64,000 nucleotides of DNA from Shimazuella kribbensis DSM 45090 (GTDB lineage Bacteria > Bacillota > Bacilli > Thermoactinomycetales > Thermoactinomycetaceae): contig NZ_ATZF01000001.1 of the NCBI RefSeq assembly GCF_000428065.1, positions 363,822 through 427,821 on the forward strand, written 5' to 3'. The position numbers and the translations under genes are program-made. Below the pieces are notes generated by a model, which ran no database searches, was not told the origin of the DNA, and saw nothing but the letters and a program-made list of their open reading frames with translations. Shown piece by piece: positions 8,611 to 16,343 of the stretch (the stretch's first letter is position 1; each line of letters starts with the position of its first letter).

Positions 8611-8627
8611 GAAATTCATTGACCATT
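8599..8627. terminator. Bidirectional terminator between convergent genes
   Basis: Perfect 12-bp stem AATGGTCAATGA/TCATTGACCATT with a 5-nt loop; the left arm is the 3' end of the membrane-protein gene. Confidence 0.8.
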
Positions 8628-8663
8628 CTAACCGAATCTTTATCTTTGATAGAGTGAGAGATC

Positions 8664-10724
8664 TCAATTATAATAACTATCAAGATAGATATTCCATTGT
8701 AAGCTATCATAGGTTAGCATGGCGCTGTGGCTGCCTAAATAACCTGACACTAGATACCTATAATCGACATCTATAGCATCTACATTACCAAAATCTTCAT
8801 CTGATCCCAGTGCAGTGTCAATGGTTACAAAGTTATCATCCAAATCGCTAGTTGTATTTAGTGTGTTCTGAAAATACTCATTATATGAACCTGGAATATC
8901 CCAATAACTAGGAGCGTAAATTAGAGAAGTTAGGTTTCCTGAATCCACCACATCATTTTGCCCTGCATAAGCGATGTAAGATGTTTCAATACTATGGGTT
9001 CCAGTTAATTCTTCACATCCTGTTTCTGTATTACCTCCATTCCAAAGACAACTCGTTGATCGATCCATATCTCCACCAAACCAATCAGACAATGCTGAGA
9101 CACCGAAATACGGCGTTCCAATAGTCATGAGGAGACCAACATCAATATCGTTATCCGTTTGGAGATCAAGATTTTCAACAAGATATCTTGCTACTAACCC
9201 CCCCATACTATGAGCAGCAATATTGACATGCGCATCTGTAGGTATTTTCCCGATATTCCTCAGATTTTGAATATAACTATTGAGATAAATTGAATTTTTA
9301 TGGATATTTTCGTCGTCATTATCATATTCAAAGATGAATAAATCATGGTTAGGGGTATAGTCTGGATAATCTTCTAATCCAATGGTTGATACATCAGCTA
9401 AAGCTGGGCCAAGATAATTTTTTTCACTTGATATATTACCAGTTATAAATTGGACATCTGGATTATCATATTTTAACTTATCACCTGATTGATATGTTGC
9501 TCCTGAAAGTGTTTGGGAACTTGGAATATCGGTTTCTGCTTCTGTGTAATCTTCATCGCTTTGAGTCCAGTTGTTAGTAAAACCGACAGATTCGCTTGTT
9601 CCTCCAGCAACTCCGAGCGCTCTGTAACCATGAAGCAAAATTAAACTGTTTAATCCAGTTTCTTGGTTGAGAGGCACTACGCTTGCATATTCAATCCCAT
9701 TTTCAGTTTCAACATTTTGAACTTTATACTGAGCTATTAAGTTTTCTTTTGTAGTCTTTGGTTTTGTAGTTTTTGGTTTTGTTTTCTTTGAGTTCGTATT
9801 CTTTGGTTCTGTATTCTTTAGACTTGTATATTTTGTATTTACTGTAACTTCTTTTTTAAAGCTCAATATGCCATCTTTTGAAATTTGAGATGGATTAATG
9901 ATTATATTAGGTAAACCTTTTACCTTCCCTTCTTTGCTTAATTTTGAGGAGTGTGATTCAATCTTTTTGGGAGATGCATTGGTCATTTCTTTTTCAGATA
10001 AAACAACAAATGTGTCACCACCATTAAATTCAGCATGAATTGTTTTTGTTTTGGGGTCAAATGTTTGATCGGGAATCAATTGGAGTGATACTACTTGTTT
10101 CTTTTTCGTTTGATTTTGATAAACATATCGATATAACTTTAGATCGCTTTCAGTACTATTTACTGGAATGTCGATTTCAAAGCTTATATCAGTTGATGCA
10201 TATAAATCAAAAGAGCTAATTGTTTTCATTTGATTTATGAGGAGAATAGGGGAATTTCTTATCATATAACGACCTGAGAGATCGCCTATACCACTGGCTT
10301 TTCCTATGATGTTCCATTTGTTTTTAGGAAGATTTGCTGAATTAGTAAATTTACTTTCTGGTTCTTTAACCAAGGGGTTTGTGTGGAATTTATTTACTTC
10401 TATACCATCGGTAATATTATCTTTATCAGAATCGGATTTATTTGGGTTTGTGTGGTATTTTTTTATTTCATCATAATCACTTAACTGATCTAAATCAGTA
10501 TCATCTGATATTGCACTAATATTATATTTTTGTTCCTCTAGATTAGTTAGTTTATCTTTATCAGTATCCTCTTTATCATCTAATATTTTGTTACTATTGG
10601 TATCTTTTTTTTGCCTATTAAGATAGTTCTCCTTCTCGAACGAATCGTTCAAACCGTCTGTATCAGTATCTTTTGACTGGAGTTCTTTTTGATTTTGTTT
10701 TGTTTTTTTTCCAATTTCAAGCAT
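8664..10724 (-). CDS. Secreted lipase-like alpha/beta hydrolase with N-terminal calcium-binding repeats
   Basis: The 686-aa frame starts with about five thrombospondin-3-like repeats (DTDTDGLNDSFE, DTDKDKLTNLEE, DTDLDQLSDYDE, DSDKDNITDGIE), then a beta-rich linker, a Thr/Lys-rich hinge (KKTKPKTTKPKTTKE) and a C-terminal hydrolase. The nucleophile elbow is AHSMGGLVARY, preceded by LILLHGYRALG and followed by TIGTPYFGVSALSDWFGGD. A Ser-Asp-His lipase/esterase on exported lipids or esters is likely. The annotated ATG lacks a secretion signal, but a good signal peptide lies immediately upstream in the same frame (10725-10842), separated from its GTG start by a one-base shift. Confidence 0.72.
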   Translation of the reverse strand: MLEIGKKTKQNQKELQSKDTDTDGLNDSFEKENYLNRQKKDTNSNKILDDKEDTDKDKLTNLEEQKYNISAISDDTDLDQLSDYDEIKKYHTNPNKSDSDKDNITDGIEVNKFHTNPLVKEPESKFTNSANLPKNKWNIIGKASGIGDLSGRYMIRNSPILLINQMKTISSFDLYASTDISFEIDIPVNSTESDLKLYRYVYQNQTKKKQVVSLQLIPDQTFDPKTKTIHAEFNGGDTFVVLSEKEMTNASPKKIESHSSKLSKEGKVKGLPNIIINPSQISKDGILSFKKEVTVNTKYTSLKNTEPKNTNSKKTKPKTTKPKTTKENLIAQYKVQNVETENGIEYASVVPLNQETGLNSLILLHGYRALGVAGGTSESVGFTNNWTQSDEDYTEAETDIPSSQTLSGATYQSGDKLKYDNPDVQFITGNISSEKNYLGPALADVSTIGLEDYPDYTPNHDLFIFEYDNDDENIHKNSIYLNSYIQNLRNIGKIPTDAHVNIAAHSMGGLVARYLVENLDLQTDNDIDVGLLMTIGTPYFGVSALSDWFGGDMDRSTSCLWNGGNTETGCEELTGTHSIETSYIAYAGQNDVVDSGNLTSLIYAPSYWDIPGSYNEYFQNTLNTTSDLDDNFVTIDTALGSDEDFGNVDAIDVDYRYLVSGYLGSHSAMLTYDSLQWNIYLDSYYN

Positions 10725-10849
10725 TAAGTTTGAATCTTTAAATAAATCTATTGAGTTGATTTTTCTTTTTTCCGATGCTTGAGCAATTAAAATTTGTGGA
10801 AATATTGCCCATACTAAAAGTATTGACAGTATTATTGAGATGTTTTCAC
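10725..10849 (-). other. Signal-peptide coding segment out of frame with its start
   Basis: On the minus strand GGGAG (10861-10857) precedes GTG AAA ACA (10849). That frame stops at once, whereas the frame joined to the lipase-like protein reads ENISIILSILLVWAIFPQI followed by LIAQA-SEKRK, a textbook signal peptide with an AQA cleavage site. One extra A in the AAAA run after GTG would give GTG AAA AAC ATC (M-K-N-I) and a complete pre-protein. No start codon exists in the correct frame upstream. Confidence 0.65.
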
Positions 10850-10990
10850 AACACCACTCCCGAAAATTTTATCTTACTATTACATTATATTTGAAAATAA
10901 ATATTAGAACAATAATTAAGAATAAAAGAATTTAAATATCAAATAATGAAAGTCGATTTTGTTATCAAACATAATTTTTGATATAAAACG

Positions 10991-11077
10991 GACGCTGAGG
11001 GGGTCGAAGGGGGTGGTAGCGTCAACGGAAATTTTCGGGAGCGAGGCGGATGAAAATTGGAGCTTTAGCACCCCCTT
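10991..11077 (+). other. Possible pseudoknotted structured element upstream of a Rep-like gene
   Basis: Three perfect pairings are visible: GACGCT (10991-10996) with AGCGTC (11018-11023); AATTTTC (11030-11036) with GAAAATT (11052-11058); and AAGGGGGTG (11007-11015), in the first loop, with CACCCCCTT (11069-11077). Together they make an H-type pseudoknot. The stretch is GC-rich in an AT-rich surrounding. It could be a structured RNA, a replication origin or a transfer origin; strand is not determined. Confidence 0.45.
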
Positions 11078-11132
11078 TAAGTTTAATTTGGTTATAAATG
11101 CTTATAAATAAAGGGGATAGTGATGTGTGGAC

Positions 11133-11172
11133 TTGACAAAAGCATAAAATAATTATATAATATACTTATGCT
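11133..11172 (+). promoter_or_regulatory. Consensus sigma-A promoter with palindromic operator
   Basis: TTGACA (11133-11138), 17-bp spacer, TATAAT (11156-11161). AGCATAA (11141-11147) and TTATGCT (11166-11172) are perfect inverted arms spanning the -10 box, a likely operator. It drives the 393-aa gene at 11278. Confidence 0.8.
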
Positions 11173-11277
11173 GATAAAAAAAGATAAAAAAGTCACTAAC
11201 AATATATATTTAATATAATTATTATTGAAGGTGAGTTTTGTATCTTTTTCAATCTGAGAATGAGAGGAGTTTTGTTA

Positions 11278-12459
11278 TTGAGTCAAAAAATAGAATTTAC
11301 CCAAGAACAAATAGTTGCAATTGAAGGGGACGAGGTTATTAAGAGTCACATGGAAAAGAACAAAAAATTAATGAAGAATGTCTTTTTGCGTTTTGTGAAA
11401 GATTTAGAACAGAGATATGAGAGTGTTGAAACGGTTGGTAAAGGTGGTACGAAGACAAAATATATCTTAGGAAGTAAAAGAAAAAAAATAGCAGAAAGAA
11501 GAAGAGAGTTAGGTGGTAACATTAGTAATGGTGCTTGGAGTATTCCATATACAAAAAACATGGATATCATGGTTGTTTCAGTTTTGGAGCAAGGTTTAGT
11601 GTCAAAAACGGCCCAAATATTAAGTAAATGGTGTTTGGATTTTGGTTTAATTACACCAAAAATGTACGAATTATTACCTGCAAAATATCATGAGGGTTAT
11701 AAGCAAAATTGTTTGCAGGAATTAATAGATAATAATATTATCCTTGAAGGTGAAGACAGAATTTTGAATGATTATATATATGATTTAAAAATTATTCAAA
11801 ACCATTTAGTCAATACGCTAAATAGAATGAGTAAAGCGAACATTATTGAATACTTTCCTGTGTACAAAGGTCATATAGAGAGAAATGGGAAAACAATTAA
11901 TTTGCACGAGGAGACAGTAAAGAGAATCTTGACTCATCAATCTGAATTAATGGAGAAATACGATGTGAATGATTGGTACTTGAATCAATTTCCAAATGCA
12001 AAAAAAGTACAGAATTACAAAAAGGAATGGAAGGTAGAACTAAAAAGCATAAAAGATGAAAATGGAAATGAGTTAGGATTAGATTATTGGTATATAAGTT
12101 ATGCCATTATATTGAAAGCTAGGAAGAAAAAAATTATCAGATACTTAGAGAAGTTTAATAGAGAGGTCATTGAGCAATTTAAGAAAGACGAAGAACTATT
12201 TTTGGATGAAAATAAAGTAGATTATCACAATGGGAGAAGTACATATGTAATAAATCAAGCACAGAAAAGAATGAATAGATTTTTCGAACAAAAATATAAG
12301 AAACCTTTTATAGAAGAGCTTGGTGGTAAGCAAGTTACTCACAAGAAACATGATACTGATTTTGTTTTTGATAAAGGGTATTATGCTTTATACTTTGAAA
12401 AATTGTATGTACAAAGAATTAGAGAATTGCAGAAATATTATGGATGCACATTTAATTAG
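11278..12459 (+). CDS. Hypothetical protein, possibly replication initiator or regulator
   Basis: A 393-aa basic protein started by TTG behind AGAGGAG; an upstream ATG (11260) has no such site. Residues about 40-65 (YESVETVGKGGTKTKYILGSKRKK) resemble the DNA-binding beginnings of phage and plasmid proteins, and the rest is helical and Lys-rich. I cannot assign a family. A consensus promoter with operator and a GC-rich structured element lie directly upstream, as at plasmid replication loci, which is the only ground for suggesting a Rep-like role. Confidence 0.6.
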   Translation: MSQKIEFTQEQIVAIEGDEVIKSHMEKNKKLMKNVFLRFVKDLEQRYESVETVGKGGTKTKYILGSKRKKIAERRRELGGNISNGAWSIPYTKNMDIMVVSVLEQGLVSKTAQILSKWCLDFGLITPKMYELLPAKYHEGYKQNCLQELIDNNIILEGEDRILNDYIYDLKIIQNHLVNTLNRMSKANIIEYFPVYKGHIERNGKTINLHEETVKRILTHQSELMEKYDVNDWYLNQFPNAKKVQNYKKEWKVELKSIKDENGNELGLDYWYISYAIILKARKKKIIRYLEKFNREVIEQFKKDEELFLDENKVDYHNGRSTYVINQAQKRMNRFFEQKYKKPFIEELGGKQVTHKKHDTDFVFDKGYYALYFEKLYVQRIRELQKYYGCTFN

Positions 12460-12460
12460 C

Positions 12461-12489
12461 TTGACAAAAGCTATAAATAATGGTATAAT
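12461..12489 (+). promoter_or_regulatory. Second consensus sigma-A promoter, near-copy of the first
   Basis: TTGACA (12461-12466), 17-bp spacer, TATAAT (12484-12489). From CTTGACAAAAGC to TATAATATA it is largely identical to the promoter at 11133, suggesting duplication or common regulation. It lies directly after the stop of the preceding gene. Confidence 0.8.
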
Positions 12490-12529
12490 ATAAATTGATT
12501 AATCGGTTTAACAAGAGGAGATGTGCAGA

Positions 12530-12905
12530 ATGTTAGTAGGAGAGATACTCAAAGAATTAAGACAATGGAACGACAAAGCAATGACATCTGCCCTTAAAAG
12601 AAGGGCAAACAGAGAAAGATCCATATTTAAGAGGGTTTGCTCATGGGAAAATTAATGTTCGAGTGGGATTGGATGTATTACTTTCTAAATATGAAGAAAC
12701 TGCCATGGATGAAGAGGTAGTCAATTTCTTGAAGTTATTAATGGATATAGTGAATGAACATCTTTCAACAGCCGATTTAACTTATTGGTTTGATGATCTT
12801 AAAATACCTGATGATTACAAGGAATCAACAATTGACCCATATTTTAGTGCCTATGAACATTTGGAAGGTGCTAGAAATGTAGTAAAAAGAGCATTTGAAC
12901 TGTAA
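12530..12905 (+). pseudogene. Small hypothetical protein with frameshift
   Basis: ATG at 12530 behind AGAGGAG opens MLVGEILKELRQWNDKAMTSAL. The original frame ends after 41 codons, but at CCCTTAAAAGAAGGG (about 12591-12605) a +1 shift gives KEGQTEKDPYLRGFAHGKIN and continues, without a stop, through VRVGLDVLLSKYEETAMDEE to 12905. The combined product is about 124 residues. An inserted base in the A/G run is the simplest cause; a programmed shift is possible but unsupported. Not recognised. Confidence 0.6.
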
Positions 12906-12993
12906 GTTCATAAAAGCAATTAATAATGATATAACTAAATATTTATGTGAGATTACATTGTCGAAGTGCTAACTTTTCCAATTTAATAAGAAA

Positions 12994-13019
12994 GCTCCTT
13001 TACCAATAAGTAAAGGAGC
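12994..13019. terminator. Hairpin after the frameshifted small gene
   Basis: Perfect 10-bp stem GCTCCTTTAC/GTAAAGGAGC with a 6-nt loop. T-richness is better on the minus strand. Confidence 0.6.
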
Positions 13020-13141
13020 AGTGGATGGGCTACAGAGGTATTGTAACACAGTGTATGTAGATTAAGTTTAAAAAGCTCAATTCATAAGGTTTTATCTATA
13101 TCAAATTTGATAGTTTTCTCTGGTCTAAGTGTGTGAACACC

Positions 13142-13190
13142 TAGACCCACTCGTCCCTTGAAGTTATGTCATTCTTGGGATGAGCGTTGA
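13142..13190 (-). terminator. Hairpin downstream of GC-rich gene B
   Basis: CCACTCGTCCC pairs with GGGATGAG ... AGTGG (with a small internal bulge) just beyond the minus-strand stop at 13200. Like the hairpins after GC-rich genes A and C, it seems to have come with its gene. Confidence 0.45.
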
Positions 13191-13199
13191 GTGGTGTTG

Positions 13200-13496
13200 C
13201 TAGAGACGGGCGCGAAGACCCTGTTCCGTGACCTGCATCACCATGACCGTCTCAGGCTGCGTCTCGTCGGTGCGCGGGTAGACGCGCTGCTCCACGTAGT
13301 AGTGGTCCTTTTCGAATCCACTCAGGACCATGACCCGTCGACCGTCACGCTGTTCGCAACGGTAGCGATCAGGATGCTCGGCACAGAGGCGCTCCATGTC
13401 AGCGATACTGATCTGGTGCTCCCGGCGTCCGACCTCCCTGCCGTTGTCATCGATCTCGACAGTGTACACCTCGGGGAAGTCTCGCATGTCTGCCAT
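13200..13496 (-). CDS. Hypothetical protein in GC-rich segment B
   Basis: A 98-aa protein starting MADMRDFPEVYTVEIDDNG; the ATG at 13496 is preceded by GAGAGG, and a TTG five codons earlier is the alternative. Codon thirds are overwhelmingly G/C (CGC, GAG, GTC), unlike every neighbour. It is rich in Arg, Glu and Asp with no Cys cluster beyond two Cys. Not recognised. It is one of three isolated GC-rich single-gene segments in this window. Confidence 0.6.
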   Translation of the reverse strand: MADMRDFPEVYTVEIDDNGREVGRREHQISIADMERLCAEHPDRYRCEQRDGRRVMVLSGFEKDHYYVEQRVYPRTDETQPETVMVMQVTEQGLRARL

Positions 13497-13789
13497 AGCA
13501 TTACCTCTCAAACTAGTTGGCTGAGAAATTCAGTCCACTTAAGCAAATTATAAACTGTATTTTTCTATAATTCAACATTTAACAAGAGGGAGGGTAGTGA
13601 TTGGCAAACAAACTAGGAGTTTTTTAAGGATTGGATTTATGTTATGGAGGTATGCAAAAGAAGGATGGATTTATATAGAGTTTTGCTAACTTATTTTTTT
13701 GATGAGAGGCTGCAATGCCCTCTTATTTTACAGTGTGAGGAGGGGTATAGGTGGAAAAGAGAAAAGTTGGAGGGGAGTAGAACATTTAG

Positions 13790-15397
13790 ATGAAAATGCG
13801 AATTTTTAATATCGTTGTAAGCTTCGCAATTGTGACCCTCAATATTTATGTGAGTTTCAATCACACTCTCACACTTTTTCAAGAAGGAGGTTTTGCACAA
13901 GAAGGATTGCTCTCATTTTTGAGGATTGATCTCGCGGCGGTAATTGCTACGGAACTCGTTTTTTTTATGGGATGTGTGAATATTATCAATTCTCATATCC
14001 AGAATCGTCCCGCAGGTTATCCTGCATATCTCACAAGTGGGTTAGGTGTGATATTGATTGGGTGGTCTAATGTTTACGCACAATGGGAGTACGGTCTTAT
14101 GGGGTTTGTGTTGGGATTAAGTGTACCAATAGGGATAGTGTTGAGTGAGTTGATGTTTTCACACAGCGTCGCCTCATATCACAAAATGGAAGAGAGAGTT
14201 AATGAATTAGATGAACAGATTGAAAAGTCGGACAGACAATTAACCAGACTAAATAATAGTATAAAAAAAGTTAAAAACGAATCTGTTGGAATAAAAGAGT
14301 TAATTGAAAAATTCCCAAATGCAGTAAATTATAGATTAATTGAAGAAGAAATCGAGGTCTTGAATTTATCATTAGGTGAGGATGGTGTTTTGAACACCAT
14401 AGTTGAATTAGATTTTCATCATAAAGACTCAAAAATGCTTAGAAAAGACATGAATGCAAACAATCGAGAGATAAAAAAATTGCTTACTTCATATGAATCA
14501 AGATACACAACAAAAGCAAATAAAACCATTTATCACTTAATGGTAATTGGTCTTCAAGCAGAATTACAGAATATTCTCTATACACTTAGCTATACAAATC
14601 TTGAGAAAGCATTGTCTGATGCTGAAAATCTAATCGAAAAGTATTTAACAATATGTGGCAATGGAAATGCAAGTATATTACCAACGATTACTCGATTCTT
14701 ATCAGAGTTAAAGCCATTATTTAAAAATGCGATAGATATTGAATATAGATATTATATTCGGAAAGAAAAAGAGAAAGAAGAGCAACGTAGAATTAAAGAG
14801 CAAATGAAGCAGGAGGCAGAAGAAAGAAGAATGCTCGAACAAGAACGTAAAAAATTGGAGGATGAAGAGGGCAAATATCTTAAGGAAATTCTGAAAAATA
14901 AAGAGTTGCTAATTAATGAAAAAAGCATTGAAAAGATTCAAGCATTAGAAACAAAAATAAGAGAACTAGAAGGACAAGTAGATAAAATAGAAGAGAAAAA
15001 AGAAGAAATTGTAAAAAGAGCAAATGGTAAAGCCGGGTATGTGTATGTTATATCAAATCTAGGTTCTTTCGGAGAAAACGTATTTAAAATAGGTATGACA
15101 AGAAGGTTGAATCCACAAGATCGTATTGACGAGCTTGGAGATGCCTCTGTACCTTTCAAATTTGACGTACATGCAATGATATTTAGTGAAGATGCTGTTG
15201 GGTTAGAAAAAGAAATTCACAAAGCTATAGGGAATCAAAGGGTAAATAAAATCAATTTACGCAAAGAGTTCTTTTACTCAGACATTACTGGTCTTGAAAA
15301 ATTGGTACAAAAAATAGATCCAACTGTTGAATTTATTAAAACCATGAAGGCCTTAGAATATCGTCAAAGTCAAAGTGTAGAAGAGGTTGCAAGTTAA
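13790..15397 (+). CDS. Membrane-anchored protein with coiled coil and C-terminal T5orf172 (GIY-YIG-like) domain
   Basis: 535 aa. Residues 1-125 hold about four hydrophobic segments (for example AAVIATELVFFMGCVNI and YLTSGLGVILIGWSNVYA), recalling DUF2637-type spanners of mobile elements. Residues 128-170 and 310-410 are coiled coil, with a DUF4041-like helical region between (MLRKDMNANNREIKKLL, NLEKALSDAENLIEKYL). The C-terminus is a T5orf172/MUG113 domain: GYVYVIS, VFKIGMTRRLNPQDRIDEL, EKEIHKAIG, KEFFY. DNA for the membrane part is richer in G/C codons than the rest, suggesting a fusion near codon 128. The T5orf172 fold is GIY-YIG-like and common in phages, but activity is unproven. A membrane-tethered nuclease is the inference. 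Confidence 0.7.
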   Translation: MKMRIFNIVVSFAIVTLNIYVSFNHTLTLFQEGGFAQEGLLSFLRIDLAAVIATELVFFMGCVNIINSHIQNRPAGYPAYLTSGLGVILIGWSNVYAQWEYGLMGFVLGLSVPIGIVLSELMFSHSVASYHKMEERVNELDEQIEKSDRQLTRLNNSIKKVKNESVGIKELIEKFPNAVNYRLIEEEIEVLNLSLGEDGVLNTIVELDFHHKDSKMLRKDMNANNREIKKLLTSYESRYTTKANKTIYHLMVIGLQAELQNILYTLSYTNLEKALSDAENLIEKYLTICGNGNASILPTITRFLSELKPLFKNAIDIEYRYYIRKEKEKEEQRRIKEQMKQEAEERRMLEQERKKLEDEEGKYLKEILKNKELLINEKSIEKIQALETKIRELEGQVDKIEEKKEEIVKRANGKAGYVYVISNLGSFGENVFKIGMTRRLNPQDRIDELGDASVPFKFDVHAMIFSEDAVGLEKEIHKAIGNQRVNKINLRKEFFYSDITGLEKLVQKIDPTVEFIKTMKALEYRQSQSVEEVAS

Positions 15398-15401
15398 AAA
15401 A

Positions 15402-15422
15402 AAGGGAGGTCAGTCCTCCCTT
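15402..15422. terminator. Terminator after the T5orf172 gene
   Basis: AAGGGAGG/CCTCCCTT with a TCAGT loop, 5 bases after the stop; A-run before, T-rich after. Confidence 0.75.
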
Positions 15423-15777
15423 GGTTTATAAAATCCTAATTTTATGAGGAAGTAATTAGTGTAGAAGAAGAATAAGGGGGTTATTTATACAAAATTTTGA
15501 AAGGCGAATGGAAGGTTGCTATGGAAGGATAAAACAAGTAGAAGGTAATGAGATTTAATTAGGAATTCATGTGATGACACCAAAGCATAGGGGTTTTGAT
15601 GAAATATAGGAAATGATCTTTCATTTGCTTGTTTGTCATCGAACAGCTCCTAATTTGATTAATCTCGCAAATTATACTAATGTTCGAAGTGTTGTTGTAG
15701 GCCCTATTATGCAGAAGTCTCTGTTAGGCTATTGACAGGAGCTAAAAATAATGACATTTTTAATGAAATGAAACAGA
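15423..15777. other. Spacer with gene fragment
   Basis: No intact gene. A 40-codon stretch ending at 15736 (MIFHLLVCHRTAPNLINLAN then YTNVRSVVVGPIMQKSLLGY) reads like protein but has no ribosome-binding site; it may be the tail of a lost gene. Confidence 0.3.
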
Positions 15778-16182
15778 ATGACTCAAATTGCAAACGATTT
15801 TCTTCAAGAAGGATATGAATTGTATTTGAATATACCTATCCAGTTAAATGGTAGGTTATCCAGAACACTCGGGAGAGCAGTATTTAGAAAAAAGCAATAT
15901 GAAGGTACCAAAGCCGTTCGAATCGAATTATCAAAAAAACTAATTTTTAATTACACCGAAGTTGAATTAATAGACGTTTTAAAACATGAGTTAGTCCATT
16001 ATGCTTGCTTTATGATAGAGAAGCCATACGATGATGGTGTTCCTTATTTTGAGAAAGAACTAAAGAAATTAGGTGTTGTGAAAACAGGAGTCATGAAACT
16101 TAAGGGTAAGACGCATGTATATGTAAGTGAACATTGTCAAAATACAATAGCTGAGAGTGCAAGGAGATTTAAAACACAATAG
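15778..16182 (+). CDS. SprT-like zinc metalloprotein
   Basis: 134 aa with the HELVHY (HExxH) zinc and catalytic motif in LIDVLKHELVHYACF, and later H in VSEHC. The N-terminal SprT fold is present; the C-terminal zinc ribbon of full SprT proteins is missing, as in many phage versions. Family members act on DNA-protein crosslinks or are of unknown role. The ATG start has weak Shine-Dalgarno support. Confidence 0.75.
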   Translation: MTQIANDFLQEGYELYLNIPIQLNGRLSRTLGRAVFRKKQYEGTKAVRIELSKKLIFNYTEVELIDVLKHELVHYACFMIEKPYDDGVPYFEKELKKLGVVKTGVMKLKGKTHVYVSEHCQNTIAESARRFKTQ

Positions 16183-16343
16183 ATATCATTCAAGTTGTTG
16201 TAAAGCAAATATAATCTACAAGGAAATAAAGATTGCTTAATGGAGAGAGCCAATATGAGTAAAAAAATTTACGCAGGGATTCTATTATTTTTTGCTTTTA
16301 TGAGAAATAAGAGATGAAATGAATTATGGGAGAGTAAAAATCT

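Noticed and set aside
12591-12605. Programmed +1 frameshift in the small gene at 12530
   Set aside because: The site lacks a stop or rare codon and stimulator typical of +1 shifting; an indel mutation is simpler.
13191-13553. 120-codon + strand frame over GC-rich gene B
   Set aside because: Shadow of the minus-strand gene; no start signal.
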